From Cyclobacterium marinum DSM 745 (GTDB lineage Bacteria > Bacteroidota > Bacteroidia > Cytophagales > Cyclobacteriaceae): a stretch of DNA of 64,000 nucleotides. The notes below the pieces were generated by a model. That model saw only the letters and a list, made by a program, of their open reading frames with translations, did not search any database and had not been told where the DNA came from. The stretch spans positions 1,488,001-1,552,000 of the forward strand of contig NC_015914.1 of assembly GCF_000222485.1 (NCBI RefSeq), written 5' to 3'. The number at the start of each line of letters is the position of its first letter. Positions within the stretch are counted from its first letter, which is position 1. Positions 19,345-28,560 of the stretch are shown here, piece after piece. The translations under genes and the position numbers were made by a program.

Positions 19345-22300
19345 TTATTTATCTACGGTCATTTCAGAGAGCCAATTTTGGGCTTTCTCAATGGTATCCA
19401 CTCCCTTTACTATGAGGATTAAACGATCTTTGGTTTCCTTTATTTTGCAAAACCTGCTTTTTGATTGAATAAACTTAATAATATTCATGAATACAGGAGA
19501 GCTAAAATAGGGGGCTACTTTGGAAGAAACGAAGTAGCATTTCATTTGTTCATTTTTCAATGAAAGTTTTTCAAATCCAAGGTTAACAGCCATCCATCTG
19601 AGTTCAACTGTTTCTAACAATGCCTGAACCCTATCAGGAATGGCACCAAACCTATCCTTGATCTCCTTTCTAAACTTCTCAAGGGAGTCCTCCTCTTTGA
19701 TATTATCCAATTTAGCGTACAAACTCAATCTTTCTGAAATATTGCTTACGTAGCTTTCGGGAATCAGAAGCTCCATATCTGTCTCTATAACGCAATCTTG
19801 AACCAATGGTGCCACCACCTTTTTCAAGTCTTGGTCAAAAATTGATGCAAATTCCGTTTGCTTGAGTTCCTGAACAGCATCATCAAGTATTTTGTGGTAC
19901 ATTTCAAAACCCAAATCAGATATAAATCCACTTTGTTCTGCTCCTAATAAATTACCGGCTCCACGAATATCCAAATCCCTCATGGCTACCTTAAATCCGT
20001 CACCAAGATCAGAAAATTCCTCCATGGCTTGTAACCTTTTTCTGGTCTCTGGGGTCAGGGTGGAAGTTGGAGGGGTTAATAATAGACAATAGGCTTTTTT
20101 ATTACTCCTTCCTACTCTACCTCTCATCTGATGCAAATCACTCATCCCAAACATATGCGCCCGATTGATAATGATGGTATTTGCATTCGGTATATCAAGC
20201 CCAGACTCAATAATATTGGTAGATACCAATACATCGTAAGCTCCTTCTATAAAGTCTACCATGATCTTCTCAAGCTTTTTCCCATCCATCTGCCCATGGG
20301 CGCCTATAACCCTTGCATCAGGCACTAATCTCAAGATCAAATTCGCAATTGAGTCAATCTCCATGACCCTATTGTGTACAAAAAACACTTGACCTCCACG
20401 GGCTAATTCATTGGCCACCGCATCTCGTATAACATCCTCTCTAAATATATGGATTTCGGTTGTTACCGGCTGCCTATTCGGGGGAGGTGTGGCAATAACG
20501 GAAAGATCTCTGGCACCCATTAATGAAAAATGAAGGGTCCGAGGTATGGGAGTAGCCGTGAGTGTAAGTACATCCACATTGACTCGAAGCTGTTTTAACT
20601 GATCTTTGACTTTGACTCCAAACTTTTGTTCCTCATCAATGACCAACAAGCCAAGGTCCTTAAAATTCATTGCCTTATTGACAATTTTGTGAGTACCGAT
20701 TAGAATATCGATCTCACCATTCCCCACTTTTTCTATAATTTCTCTGACTTCTTTGGCAGTTCTGAACCGATTGATATAATCAATGTTGACAGGGAAATTT
20801 TCCAGCCTTTCTTTAAAGGTCTGGTAATGTTGCATGGCCAAAATAGTAGTGGGAACCAATACTGCTACCTGCTTTCTATCATTCACAGCTTTAAATACTG
20901 CTCTTACCGCTACTTCCGTTTTACCAAAGCCTACATCCCCACACACAAGCCTATCCATAGGATAAGGCTTCTCCATGTCTTGCTTTACGTCAGCCGTAGC
21001 TGAGGCCTGATCGGGAGTGTCTTCGTAAATAAAGGAGCTTTCCAACTCCACCTGAAGCACACTATCTGTTGAAAACTTATGACCTGAAGCAGCCTTTCTT
21101 TTAGAGTATAACTTGATTAAATCTTTGGCAATATCCTTTACTTTGCTCTTTACCCGCTTCTTTTTATTTTCCCATTCTTGTGTACCCAATTTAGACATGA
21201 TTGGCATGGTGCCTTCCTGACTGCTGTACTTAGAAATTTTGTGCAAAGAATGGATATTTACATACAGCAAGTCATCATCTCTAAACACCAATCGAATAGC
21301 CTCCTGCAACTTACCATTTACCTCCACCTTTTCTAAACCGGCAAAGCGACCAATTCCATAATCTACATGGACGATAAAATCTCCCGGGTGCAAACTTTTG
21401 ATTTCTTTTAATGTAAGTGCCTTCGACTTGGAAGTTTTTTTGGTGGTTTTATACCTGTAAAACCTTTCAAAGATTTGATGGTCTGTATAGCAGGCAATTT
21501 TCAAAGAATTATCAACAAATCCTTCCTTCAGGTTAATAGGTAATGTTTGAACCGACAAAGCGGGGTCCAACTCATGGAAAATATTGGTCAAACGACTTAC
21601 CTGTTTCTCGCTTTCTGAACAGATGATATTGGCAATACCTTTGGCTGAATTTTCATTGAGGTTTTGTACAAGAAGTTCAAATTGCTTATTGAACGAGGGC
21701 TGAGGTTGTCCCTTAAATTGATATTCCGGCACACCTTTCCAATCAAATACATGACCAAAGGAAAGCAAGGTGAATGGTTCTAATTGTGCTTCAAAAGTAC
21801 TTTCGTCAAGAAACAATTTTTCCGGCGCCATCAGTAAAGAACTATTTTCCCCTAAGTCACCGTAATGTTGACAAGCTTTGTCATATAGTTGTTTAATTGT
21901 GTTGGTAACATGTTTGAAGTCTTTGATCCAAAAACAGGTACCTTCAGGGAAGAAATCCATGATAGATTGCCTAATTTCTTTCTCCATTTTGGTCTGGATA
22001 TTGGGCAATATACTGATTTGATCCACAGCTCCTGTTGACAATTGGCTCTCCGGGTCAAAAGTCCTGATGCTGTCTATTTCTTTACCGAAAAGCTCCAAGC
22101 GGTATGGCATATCGCTGGCATAGGAAAAAATATCGATGATCCCACCCCTAACGGCAAATTGACCTGCTTCATAAACAAAATCAGCTTTCTCAAAACCATA
22201 GGTGCTCAAGAGTTCTTCTATAAACTCCAAGTCTACCTTTTCTCCAACCTTAACTGCAAAAGTATTTTCCTTGAGGCTTTTTTTATTGATTACCTTCTCA

Positions 22301-22689
22301 TATATCGCTTCCGGCGAAGTAATTAGCACCTTACCGGATAAGCTTTCATCTGAAAGGCGGTTGAGAATCTCTGAACGCATCAATACATTCGCATTCTCCA
22401 CTTCTTCATAATGATAGGGCCTTTTATAACTGGCAGGATAATGAAAGCCTGGTTCACCGCTAAAGGTCTGCCAATCACTCGCCAAATAAGCTGCTTCTTC
22501 ACGGTCATTGGCCAAGACGAGGTGAAATCCTCCATTGAGCTTACTGATGGCATGGACAATTAACATGTCCATGCTACCAGAAAGCCCCTTCACATTTATT
22601 TTCTTTTGTCCTCCGGATTCAATACCTATTGCAAGGTTCCTTACAAATGGATCCTCTTCGTAAAGCGATAAAAACGATTGCTTGTCCAA
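19345..22689 (-). CDS. mfd: Transcription-repair coupling factor
   Basis: The 1114-residue ATPase removes stalled RNA polymerase and recruits UvrA. The UvrB-like N-terminal region precedes the RNA-polymerase-interaction domain (SLHPGDFIVHVDYGIGRFAGL). The RecG-like motor has Walker A (GDVGFGKTE), Walker B (LLVIDEEQKFG), TATPIPRTL, and a C-terminal helicase lobe ending in MRGRVGRSNKKAYCLLL. The TRCF C-terminal domain is complete. The start appears to be TTG 22689; the next in-frame ATG is about 40 residues in and would remove conserved sequence. It pairs functionally with uvrB at 53474, but the two are about 31 kb apart. Confidence 0.97.
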   Translation of the reverse strand: MDKQSFLSLYEEDPFVRNLAIGIESGGQKKINVKGLSGSMDMLIVHAISKLNGGFHLVLANDREEAAYLASDWQTFSGEPGFHYPASYKRPYHYEEVENANVLMRSEILNRLSDESLSGKVLITSPEAIYEKVINKKSLKENTFAVKVGEKVDLEFIEELLSTYGFEKADFVYEAGQFAVRGGIIDIFSYASDMPYRLELFGKEIDSIRTFDPESQLSTGAVDQISILPNIQTKMEKEIRQSIMDFFPEGTCFWIKDFKHVTNTIKQLYDKACQHYGDLGENSSLLMAPEKLFLDESTFEAQLEPFTLLSFGHVFDWKGVPEYQFKGQPQPSFNKQFELLVQNLNENSAKGIANIICSESEKQVSRLTNIFHELDPALSVQTLPINLKEGFVDNSLKIACYTDHQIFERFYRYKTTKKTSKSKALTLKEIKSLHPGDFIVHVDYGIGRFAGLEKVEVNGKLQEAIRLVFRDDDLLYVNIHSLHKISKYSSQEGTMPIMSKLGTQEWENKKKRVKSKVKDIAKDLIKLYSKRKAASGHKFSTDSVLQVELESSFIYEDTPDQASATADVKQDMEKPYPMDRLVCGDVGFGKTEVAVRAVFKAVNDRKQVAVLVPTTILAMQHYQTFKERLENFPVNIDYINRFRTAKEVREIIEKVGNGEIDILIGTHKIVNKAMNFKDLGLLVIDEEQKFGVKVKDQLKQLRVNVDVLTLTATPIPRTLHFSLMGARDLSVIATPPPNRQPVTTEIHIFREDVIRDAVANELARGGQVFFVHNRVMEIDSIANLILRLVPDARVIGAHGQMDGKKLEKIMVDFIEGAYDVLVSTNIIESGLDIPNANTIIINRAHMFGMSDLHQMRGRVGRSNKKAYCLLLTPPTSTLTPETRKRLQAMEEFSDLGDGFKVAMRDLDIRGAGNLLGAEQSGFISDLGFEMYHKILDDAVQELKQTEFASIFDQDLKKVVAPLVQDCVIETDMELLIPESYVSNISERLSLYAKLDNIKEEDSLEKFRKEIKDRFGAIPDRVQALLETVELRWMAVNLGFEKLSLKNEQMKCYFVSSKVAPYFSSPVFMNIIKFIQSKSRFCKIKETKDRLILIVKGVDTIEKAQNWLSEMTVDK

Positions 22690-23023
22690 CTATTCTATTT
22701 TATGATGCCTCAACATAAGGCAATTATTATTAACACACTTCAAACAACCAATGATTCGCCAATTAAAAAGCAAATATTCATCTCCGTTCCTGCTTTTCTC
22801 AATGCCTATATTAACTAGCTTATCATTAAATCATTCATTAATTAACTTCATCTACTAACCTATTTTAGATTTGTAAATTAAGTGGATGCAATTTATTAAA
22901 TATCATTGAAACCCCATTAGGGCTTAATGGATATATAGATTAACAAATGATAAACATTGAAAAAAGTTTAAATTTTTAATTATTTGTGCCAACGTTATCC
23001 CCTTTTCATTTGTTTATCCTATC
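22690..23023. other. Divergent intergenic region between mfd and the cox3-like gene
   Basis: This is a 334-bp AT-rich gap. A -7 match (TAGATTTG, 22866-22873, plus strand) lies about 150 bp before the cox3-like start, implying a long leader if used. No hairpin with terminator character and no credible open frame were found. Confidence 0.35.
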
Positions 23024-23644
23024 ATGAGTCTATCCAAAGAAAGGGAACAAACCCATTGGTTTAAAAAAATAGAGCAATTGCACCCCTACCGTATGCTAAT
23101 TTATTTGGCAATGATTAGCAGCGGGTTAGTCTTTTTATTCTTAGCAACAGCATTTGTACTTTCTCAATCGGCAGCCAATTCTCTTGGGCAATACCAAATT
23201 CCAAAATCATTTATTATCAGTAGTTTTATGATCATAGGAAGTGCCTTTGTTTCGGCGGATATAGTTCCTTCCTTTTTGGCCAATAATCTAATAAAAACCA
23301 AACGCAACCTTGGTTATACGCTACTGTTGGGTATATTTTTTACTTTTTTTCAATTCAAGGGGTGGCAAGAGTTGGCGGCATCAGGCATAGATTTCACCGG
23401 CCTTCCATCGGGTAGTTTTCTCTATTTACTTAGCGGCATCCACCTTTTTCATCTTGCTGGGGCTATCATTTACGGATTAATCTTACTGCTATTATTGCAC
23501 AATAGCGAAAAAGACCAAGTGAAATCTCTGGTAATTTTAACAAACCCATATGAAAAAATGAGACTTGAATTGTTTAGCATCTATTGGAAATTCATGGACA
23601 TTGTATGGTTAATACTGTTTGGGCTTTTCCTCTGGGTATTTTAG
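23024..23644 (+). CDS. Cytochrome c oxidase subunit III-like membrane protein
   Basis: The 206-residue protein has five predicted transmembrane helices. Features are typical of heme-copper oxidase subunit III: an initial HPYRMLIYLAMISSGLVFLF helix, FKGWQEL in the middle, the GIHLFHLAGAIIYG helix and a final YWKFMDIVWLILFGLFLWVF helix. Subunit III does not bind the redox centres but stabilises the oxidase. No subunit I or II gene is adjacent, so this is an orphan copy, as seen for accessory subunit III genes in related bacteria. The next gene starts 223 bp downstream. Confidence 0.8.
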   Translation: MSLSKEREQTHWFKKIEQLHPYRMLIYLAMISSGLVFLFLATAFVLSQSAANSLGQYQIPKSFIISSFMIIGSAFVSADIVPSFLANNLIKTKRNLGYTLLLGIFFTFFQFKGWQELAASGIDFTGLPSGSFLYLLSGIHLFHLAGAIIYGLILLLLLHNSEKDQVKSLVILTNPYEKMRLELFSIYWKFMDIVWLILFGLFLWVF

Positions 23645-23867
23645 CAGAAGTATCCAATAGTAAATTTTAACCACAAATCTAACTACTTATTATCTAGATA
23701 GTTACATAACTACTAAAATACAGAAATCAGGCTTCTTTCCTTTTATATCGCTTAGGAGCTCCAACATCTCCCCAACAAATTCGTTTAAATAATTTAATTG
23801 AAGAAATGAAAAATATTCCCGAAGGTATTTCTGTCAATTAATCGTAAATTGCAAAAAAAGTAATCTT

Positions 23868-24845
23868 ATGTCAGAAAAACAATTTGAAATAAATATCGAT
23901 CCGGACTGGGTAAAAAAATACTTATCCAAAATCATTCTCGGATTGGTAGTAGTTATCATGGTGTTTTCAGCTATTAAAACAGTAGGCCCGGAAGAAGAAG
24001 GTGTAGTGATTCAACTTGGTGAGTACAATCGTACGGTTTCACCTGGATTAAATTTTATCATTCCCTTCGTAGAAACCATGTATAAAATACCTGTTCAAAG
24101 GCAGTTAAAGCTTGAATTTGGATTTCGATCGACCTCAAGTTCAAATGGACAGTCACAATATGTCAAATCCGGCTATATAGACGAAAGTATGATGCTAACC
24201 GGAGACCTGAATTTAACAGATGTGGAATGGGTGGTTCAATATCGAATAGTAGATTCTTACAAGTATTTATTCAAGGTAAGGAATGCAGAAAAGACTTTGA
24301 ACGATATGTCAGAGTCTGCTATGAGAAAAATTGTGGGAGACCGAACAGTCAACGAAGTGCTAACGGTTGGTCGTCAAGAAATTGCCACAAGCGTAGAAGT
24401 ATTGTTACAAGAAATGTGCGATGAATATGAAAATGGAATAAGGGTAGACCAAGTCGTTTTACAAGATGTCAACCCTCCAGAACCCGTCAAACCAAGCTTT
24501 AATGCAGTAAATGAAGCCCAACAGGAAAGGGAAACCTTAATTAATCAAGCTGAAGCAGATTATAATCGGATTATTCCGAGAGCTAGAGGAGAAGCTGAAG
24601 AAACCATACAATTGGCTGAAGCCTATGCGTTGACAAGAGTAAATGGAGCCCGAGGGGAAGCAGAGAGATTTAACTCAATTTTCAATGCTTATATCAAATC
24701 TCCTGAAGTGACCAAACAAAGGATTTATTTGGAGACGCTTGAAAAAGTACTACCAAAAATTGGCAACAAAATCATCACTGATGAAAAAGGAAGTAACGTA
24801 CTGCCATTACTGAACCTTAATAAAGCTGCAGCAACTACACCATAA
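23868..24845 (+). CDS. hflK: HflK, membrane protease regulator (SPFH family)
   Basis: The 325-residue protein has one N-terminal membrane helix (about 20-42) and an SPFH/prohibitin domain (VGPEEEGVVIQLGEYNRTVSPGLNFIIPF). A charged helical region rich in EAE repeats follows (EADYNRIIPRARGEAEETIQLAEAY). HflK and HflC form a large cage around FtsH and limit its proteolysis. hflC follows after 36 bp, giving a conserved pair. The order of motifs (VNEAQQERE, then the RVNGARGEAERF segment) matches HflK rather than generic stomatins. Confidence 0.93.
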   Translation: MSEKQFEINIDPDWVKKYLSKIILGLVVVIMVFSAIKTVGPEEEGVVIQLGEYNRTVSPGLNFIIPFVETMYKIPVQRQLKLEFGFRSTSSSNGQSQYVKSGYIDESMMLTGDLNLTDVEWVVQYRIVDSYKYLFKVRNAEKTLNDMSESAMRKIVGDRTVNEVLTVGRQEIATSVEVLLQEMCDEYENGIRVDQVVLQDVNPPEPVKPSFNAVNEAQQERETLINQAEADYNRIIPRARGEAEETIQLAEAYALTRVNGARGEAERFNSIFNAYIKSPEVTKQRIYLETLEKVLPKIGNKIITDEKGSNVLPLLNLNKAAATTP

Positions 24846-24881
24846 GTAAAGTACCCCTTTCACAATTAACCTCATCAAAGC

Positions 24882-25820
24882 ATGAAAAAAAGTAATTTAT
24901 TCTATATAATATTGGTTGTAGTCGCCGTGATTTTATCCGCTCAAAGCGTTTTTATACTAGACGAAACCCAACAAGCCATAGTCACTCAGTTTGGCAAACC
25001 TGTAGGTGAACCAAGAACCAGCCCGGGAGTAAATATTGTGGTTCCGTTTATTCAGAAAGTACAATTTTTTGACAAACGATACCTTGAGTGGGATGGCGAC
25101 AAAAATCAAGTACCCACAAAAGACAAAAAGTATATTTTTGTGGACACTTATGCCCGCTGGGAAATAACCAATCCTCTTCAATTTTTCATCCGATTGAGGG
25201 ATGAGAGGTCGGCTCAGTCAAGGCTTGATGATATTCTTGACGGAGAAACAAGAAATGCAATCGCCAACCATAACCTACTTGACATTGTCCGGTCTACCAA
25301 CAGAGAACCTGAAGTAACCGAGGAATTTATGGAGGAGCTTGAAATACTTGAAGAAATAGAAGTAGGTAGAGACAAAATAGAAGACATTATCTTACAGAAA
25401 GCCAATGAAAGAACTTCTGATCTAGGGGTAAGGATATTGGATTTCCGCTTTAAAAGAATGAACTACGTAGACGAAGTAAGAGATAGGGTTTACGATAGAA
25501 TGATAAGTGAAAGAAACAGAATTGCTGACCAATTCAGGTCAGAAGGACAAGGAGAAGCCAGAAAAATTCTCGGTGACAAAGAAAGAGATTTAGCTCAAAT
25601 TCAATCAGAAGCTCAAAGACAAGCAGAGGAAATAAGAGGTCGTGCAGACGCGGAAGCCACTGAAATTTATGCTTCTGCCTATAATCAAAACAGGCAATCC
25701 ATCGACCTGTACAAATTTCTTCGATCTATGGAAGCCCTTGAAAACTCCCTAGATGAAGAAACAAACTTGGTAATTTCTTCTGATAGTGACTTGTTCAAAT
25801 ACCTAAAACAAATGAATTAA
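24882..25820 (+). CDS. hflC: HflC, membrane protease regulator (SPFH family)
   Basis: The 312-residue partner of HflK has an N-terminal signal-anchor helix (about 5-24), then FILDETQQAIVTQFGKPVG and SPGVNIVVPFIQKVQFFDKR. The HflC-typical motif IVRSTNRE is present, as is a C-terminal charged helix (SEGQGEARKILGDKERDLAQ). Together they regulate FtsH-dependent membrane protein quality control. A SRPBCC protein gene starts 18 bp downstream on the same strand, so all three are likely one transcript. Confidence 0.93.
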   Translation: MKKSNLFYIILVVVAVILSAQSVFILDETQQAIVTQFGKPVGEPRTSPGVNIVVPFIQKVQFFDKRYLEWDGDKNQVPTKDKKYIFVDTYARWEITNPLQFFIRLRDERSAQSRLDDILDGETRNAIANHNLLDIVRSTNREPEVTEEFMEELEILEEIEVGRDKIEDIILQKANERTSDLGVRILDFRFKRMNYVDEVRDRVYDRMISERNRIADQFRSEGQGEARKILGDKERDLAQIQSEAQRQAEEIRGRADAEATEIYASAYNQNRQSIDLYKFLRSMEALENSLDEETNLVISSDSDLFKYLKQMN

Positions 25821-25838
25821 TCACCGCTATATCTATTG

Positions 25839-26282
25839 ATGAAAATTTGCCTTAGCACCAAGGTAGGCCAGCACTACTTGAAAGTAAAAGATGGGTTTAA
25901 TGCCGATTTGTTTAAGGCATTAAACCCTCCTTTTCCTCCCGTAAAGTTGCTTCGGTTTGACGGATCTTCACCGGGGGACTTGGTGAGCTTAGCGCTAAAT
26001 TTTATTTTTTTCAAGCAGGAGTGGACCAGTAAAATTACAGCTGATCATTTGGATGAAAAAGAATATTTTTTCGTTGATGAAGGGATAAAGCTTCCTTTCT
26101 TTCTCAAAAAATGGCGGCATAAACACCGGATAGTTGCCAATGGTGTTGACCAAAGTACAATTATTGATGAAATAACGTTTTCTACTCCAAACCGACTTTT
26201 GGATTATCTCATGTATCCGGTCTTGTATTTTCAGTTTTCATTGAGAAAACCCATTTATAAAAAGGTTTTTTCCAAAGATTAA
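25839..26282 (+). CDS. SRPBCC-like small cytosolic protein
   Basis: The 147-residue soluble protein has the look of the SRPBCC (START/Bet v 1-like) ligand-binding fold: an initial beta-strand (KICLSTKVGQHY), LNPPFPPVKLLRFDGSSPGD, and a run ending in DEGIKLPFFLKKWRHKHRIV. Similar proteins of this length are common as hypotheticals in Bacteroidota. I choose ATG 25839; an in-frame TTG at 25836 is one codon earlier. It follows hflC by 18 bp. The ligand and role are unknown. Confidence 0.75.
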   Translation: MKICLSTKVGQHYLKVKDGFNADLFKALNPPFPPVKLLRFDGSSPGDLVSLALNFIFFKQEWTSKITADHLDEKEYFFVDEGIKLPFFLKKWRHKHRIVANGVDQSTIIDEITFSTPNRLLDYLMYPVLYFQFSLRKPIYKKVFSKD

Positions 26283-26328
26283 GCTCCTCAAAAAAGATTA
26301 GAAAAAAGCCACCTACTGCAGGGCATGG

Positions 26329-26799
26329 TTAATGAACCGGCAAGTTTTCACAATTTCGAATCTGACAATCGCCATACAGTACAAGTGAATGGCTGGTAAT
26401 ATGAGAGGAAAAAGCATTTCCCATTTCTTCTTTAATCAGGTTGATCCTTTCGTCAGAAAATTCCAATATTTTCCTGCACTGATTGCAGACATAGTGGTCG
26501 TGATGTTTGTAGGTAAGAGCTTGCTCATACAAGGCCACTTTGTCTTTAAACTGGTGCTTTACCGCCAACCCACACTCCACTAACAAATCAAGCGTATTGT
26601 AAATGGTTGCCCTGCTTATGGAATAACCATTGTTTCGCATTCTTAAAAACAAACCTTCAACATCAATATGCTCATCCTGTGGCAAAGCATATAACTCATC
26701 GATTACCGAAAACCGCTCAGGGGTTTTACGGCTACCTTGCCTAACAAGGTAATTTTCAAAAATTTTCTTCGCTTTCTCAATGATAGACTTTTCGGCCAT
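26329..26799 (-). CDS. fur: Fur-family transcriptional regulator
   Basis: The 156-residue regulator has an N-terminal winged helix (QGSRKTPERFSVIDELY, RATIYNTLDLLVECGLAV). The metal-binding half carries KHHDHYVCNQC (histidines plus CxxC) and a second cysteine pair in CQIRNC, as for the structural zinc site of Fur and PerR. It represses or activates genes in response to iron or peroxide. Fur and PerR cannot be told apart here with certainty, and the symbol is tentative. It converges on the SRPBCC gene with 46 bp between and no obvious terminator. Confidence 0.88.
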   Translation of the reverse strand: MAEKSIIEKAKKIFENYLVRQGSRKTPERFSVIDELYALPQDEHIDVEGLFLRMRNNGYSISRATIYNTLDLLVECGLAVKHQFKDKVALYEQALTYKHHDHYVCNQCRKILEFSDERINLIKEEMGNAFSSHITSHSLVLYGDCQIRNCENLPVH

Positions 26800-27160
26800 G
26801 ATTTATTGTTGTAAAGGATAAAGATCAGCTATTTTTTAGATTTTTCAAACCATAAAACTTTTGAATCCATAAAAGAGCAGTTATTTTCAATGGTTCTAAA
26901 TTAGTACTGAAAAAGGTTTAAGCTCCATTACATCTTTGAACCTGACTATTTCGATGAATTAGCCCTTTTTCTTTTTTAATCTTATGTGCGAAGATTTTTT
27001 CCCGAAAAAAACTTTATAAATAAAGTGTCAGAAAAACCTTTCCTTTTAATTATTGTTCAATTCCCAAGACCTATCAAGAAAGTCAAAAAACATAACTAAG
27101 AAGTTAAAATATCATTTTAAATCAAAATATTTTTATATATTAAAGGAACGATAAACCATC
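26800..27160. other. Divergent intergenic region, fur to aspartyl protease
   Basis: This 361-bp, very AT-rich gap should hold promoters in both directions. No exact TAnnTTTG element, operator-like palindrome or coding frame was recognised on either strand. Confidence 0.3.
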
Positions 27161-28420
27161 ATGTATTATAGGATCCAGTGGCTAACCATTTTGATAATTT
27201 GGTCTTTACCGGTCTTGCCTGTAGAGAGTCAAGTCCCTGGTTTTTACATGAAAAGAGCGGAAAAGAAAATCACGTTACCCTTTATAGATTCAAACAGCCT
27301 CATAATCCTTCCTGTATCCATTAATGGAGGTCCACCGGTGAATTTCATTTTTGATACCGGGGTAAAATCAAATATCTTTTTTAGCAAATCGATAGCAGAT
27401 GAATTGCAAATGCATTATACCAGAAAGCTCAATTTGGTGGGGGCAGATGGACAAACCGTTTTAAGTGCTTCCGTTTCTCCAAACAATCATTTTGACATGG
27501 GACCTATAGAGGGGATTTTTCAGGCAATTTTGGTATTGGATGAGGATTTTCTGGAATTGGAGAAAGTGCTTGGTGTACCAATATATGGCGTTATTGGGCA
27601 TGAGTTTTTTAAGAACAACCCCATTAAAGTTGATTATGACAATGGGTTAATCACCTTTTTTAAACGTCAAGCCTTCAAATGGAAACCATTTTGGTATAGA
27701 GAAATTCCCATAGAACTAATTGGTAACAAACCTTATATTACCACAAATATAAAACAGGCAAATGGACCGGATTTGCAAGCCAAACTTCTCATTGACACGG
27801 GAGCGAACCATGGCTTGCTACTCAACCAAGAAACCAGTGAGGACATCGTTCTTCCTGAACCCAATCTTGAGAGTAGCTTAGGGAGATCTCTTGGTGGCGA
27901 TTTGGAAGGTTTTGTTGGGAGGGTAAAAAAGTTAAACATCAATGGTTTGAACTTTAAAGGTGTCATTACCTCCTACCCTGAAAAAAATGAGTTTTCTGAA
28001 GTGCTGATAAATACGGGAAGAATGGGAAGTTTGGGGTCAGAACTACTCAACCATATGAAGATAATTTTTGATTATCCAAGAAACCGAATTTTGTATAAAA
28101 AAAGCGGAAAGTACAAAACCCCTTTCAAGTATGACATGAGTGGCTTAATTGTGCGGGTAAGTTCATTAGAGGAGAAAAGATACTATATCCACGAGGTTCG
28201 TGAAGATTCACCGGCATACCGCCATGGCGCCAGAGAAATGGATGAAATTCTTACCATTAATAAAATACCGGCTATGTTTTGGGAACTTTCAGACATTACC
28301 GAATTACTACGGTCTGAAGAAGGTAAAGTAATTTCTTTGGAGCTGTTAAGAGCGGACCCTGAGGACAATTTCAGAGACAAAATTTATAAAGTTACCTTTT
28401 TACTCGAGAAGCAATTGTAA
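27161..28420 (+). CDS. Exported double retropepsin-like aspartyl protease with PDZ domain
   Basis: The 419-residue protein has an N-terminal signal (about 1-23). Two retropepsin-like halves are visible: FIFDTGVKSNIFF (DTG 65-67) and LLIDTGANHGLLL (DTG 212-214). A C-terminal PDZ domain (about 325-400) contains IHEVREDSPAYRHGAREMDEILTINK. Both catalytic Asp residues are intact, so a pseudo-dimeric active protease in the periplasm is likely. The substrate is unknown. The large sensor kinase gene starts 140 bp downstream on the same strand, which may be chance. Confidence 0.85.
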   Translation: MYYRIQWLTILIIWSLPVLPVESQVPGFYMKRAEKKITLPFIDSNSLIILPVSINGGPPVNFIFDTGVKSNIFFSKSIADELQMHYTRKLNLVGADGQTVLSASVSPNNHFDMGPIEGIFQAILVLDEDFLELEKVLGVPIYGVIGHEFFKNNPIKVDYDNGLITFFKRQAFKWKPFWYREIPIELIGNKPYITTNIKQANGPDLQAKLLIDTGANHGLLLNQETSEDIVLPEPNLESSLGRSLGGDLEGFVGRVKKLNINGLNFKGVITSYPEKNEFSEVLINTGRMGSLGSELLNHMKIIFDYPRNRILYKKSGKYKTPFKYDMSGLIVRVSSLEEKRYYIHEVREDSPAYRHGAREMDEILTINKIPAMFWELSDITELLRSEEGKVISLELLRADPEDNFRDKIYKVTFLLEKQL

Positions 28421-28560
28421 GCGATTTAAAATGTAAGTATAATAATGAATTTAATATAGAGTATTATGAATTTGATATTTTTTTTGTATTAAGCCCGTAT
28501 TTTTTTTATAAATTTAAAGAAGTTTTTACCTAGTTTTTAGTCTTTCACCCCACCAAACTG

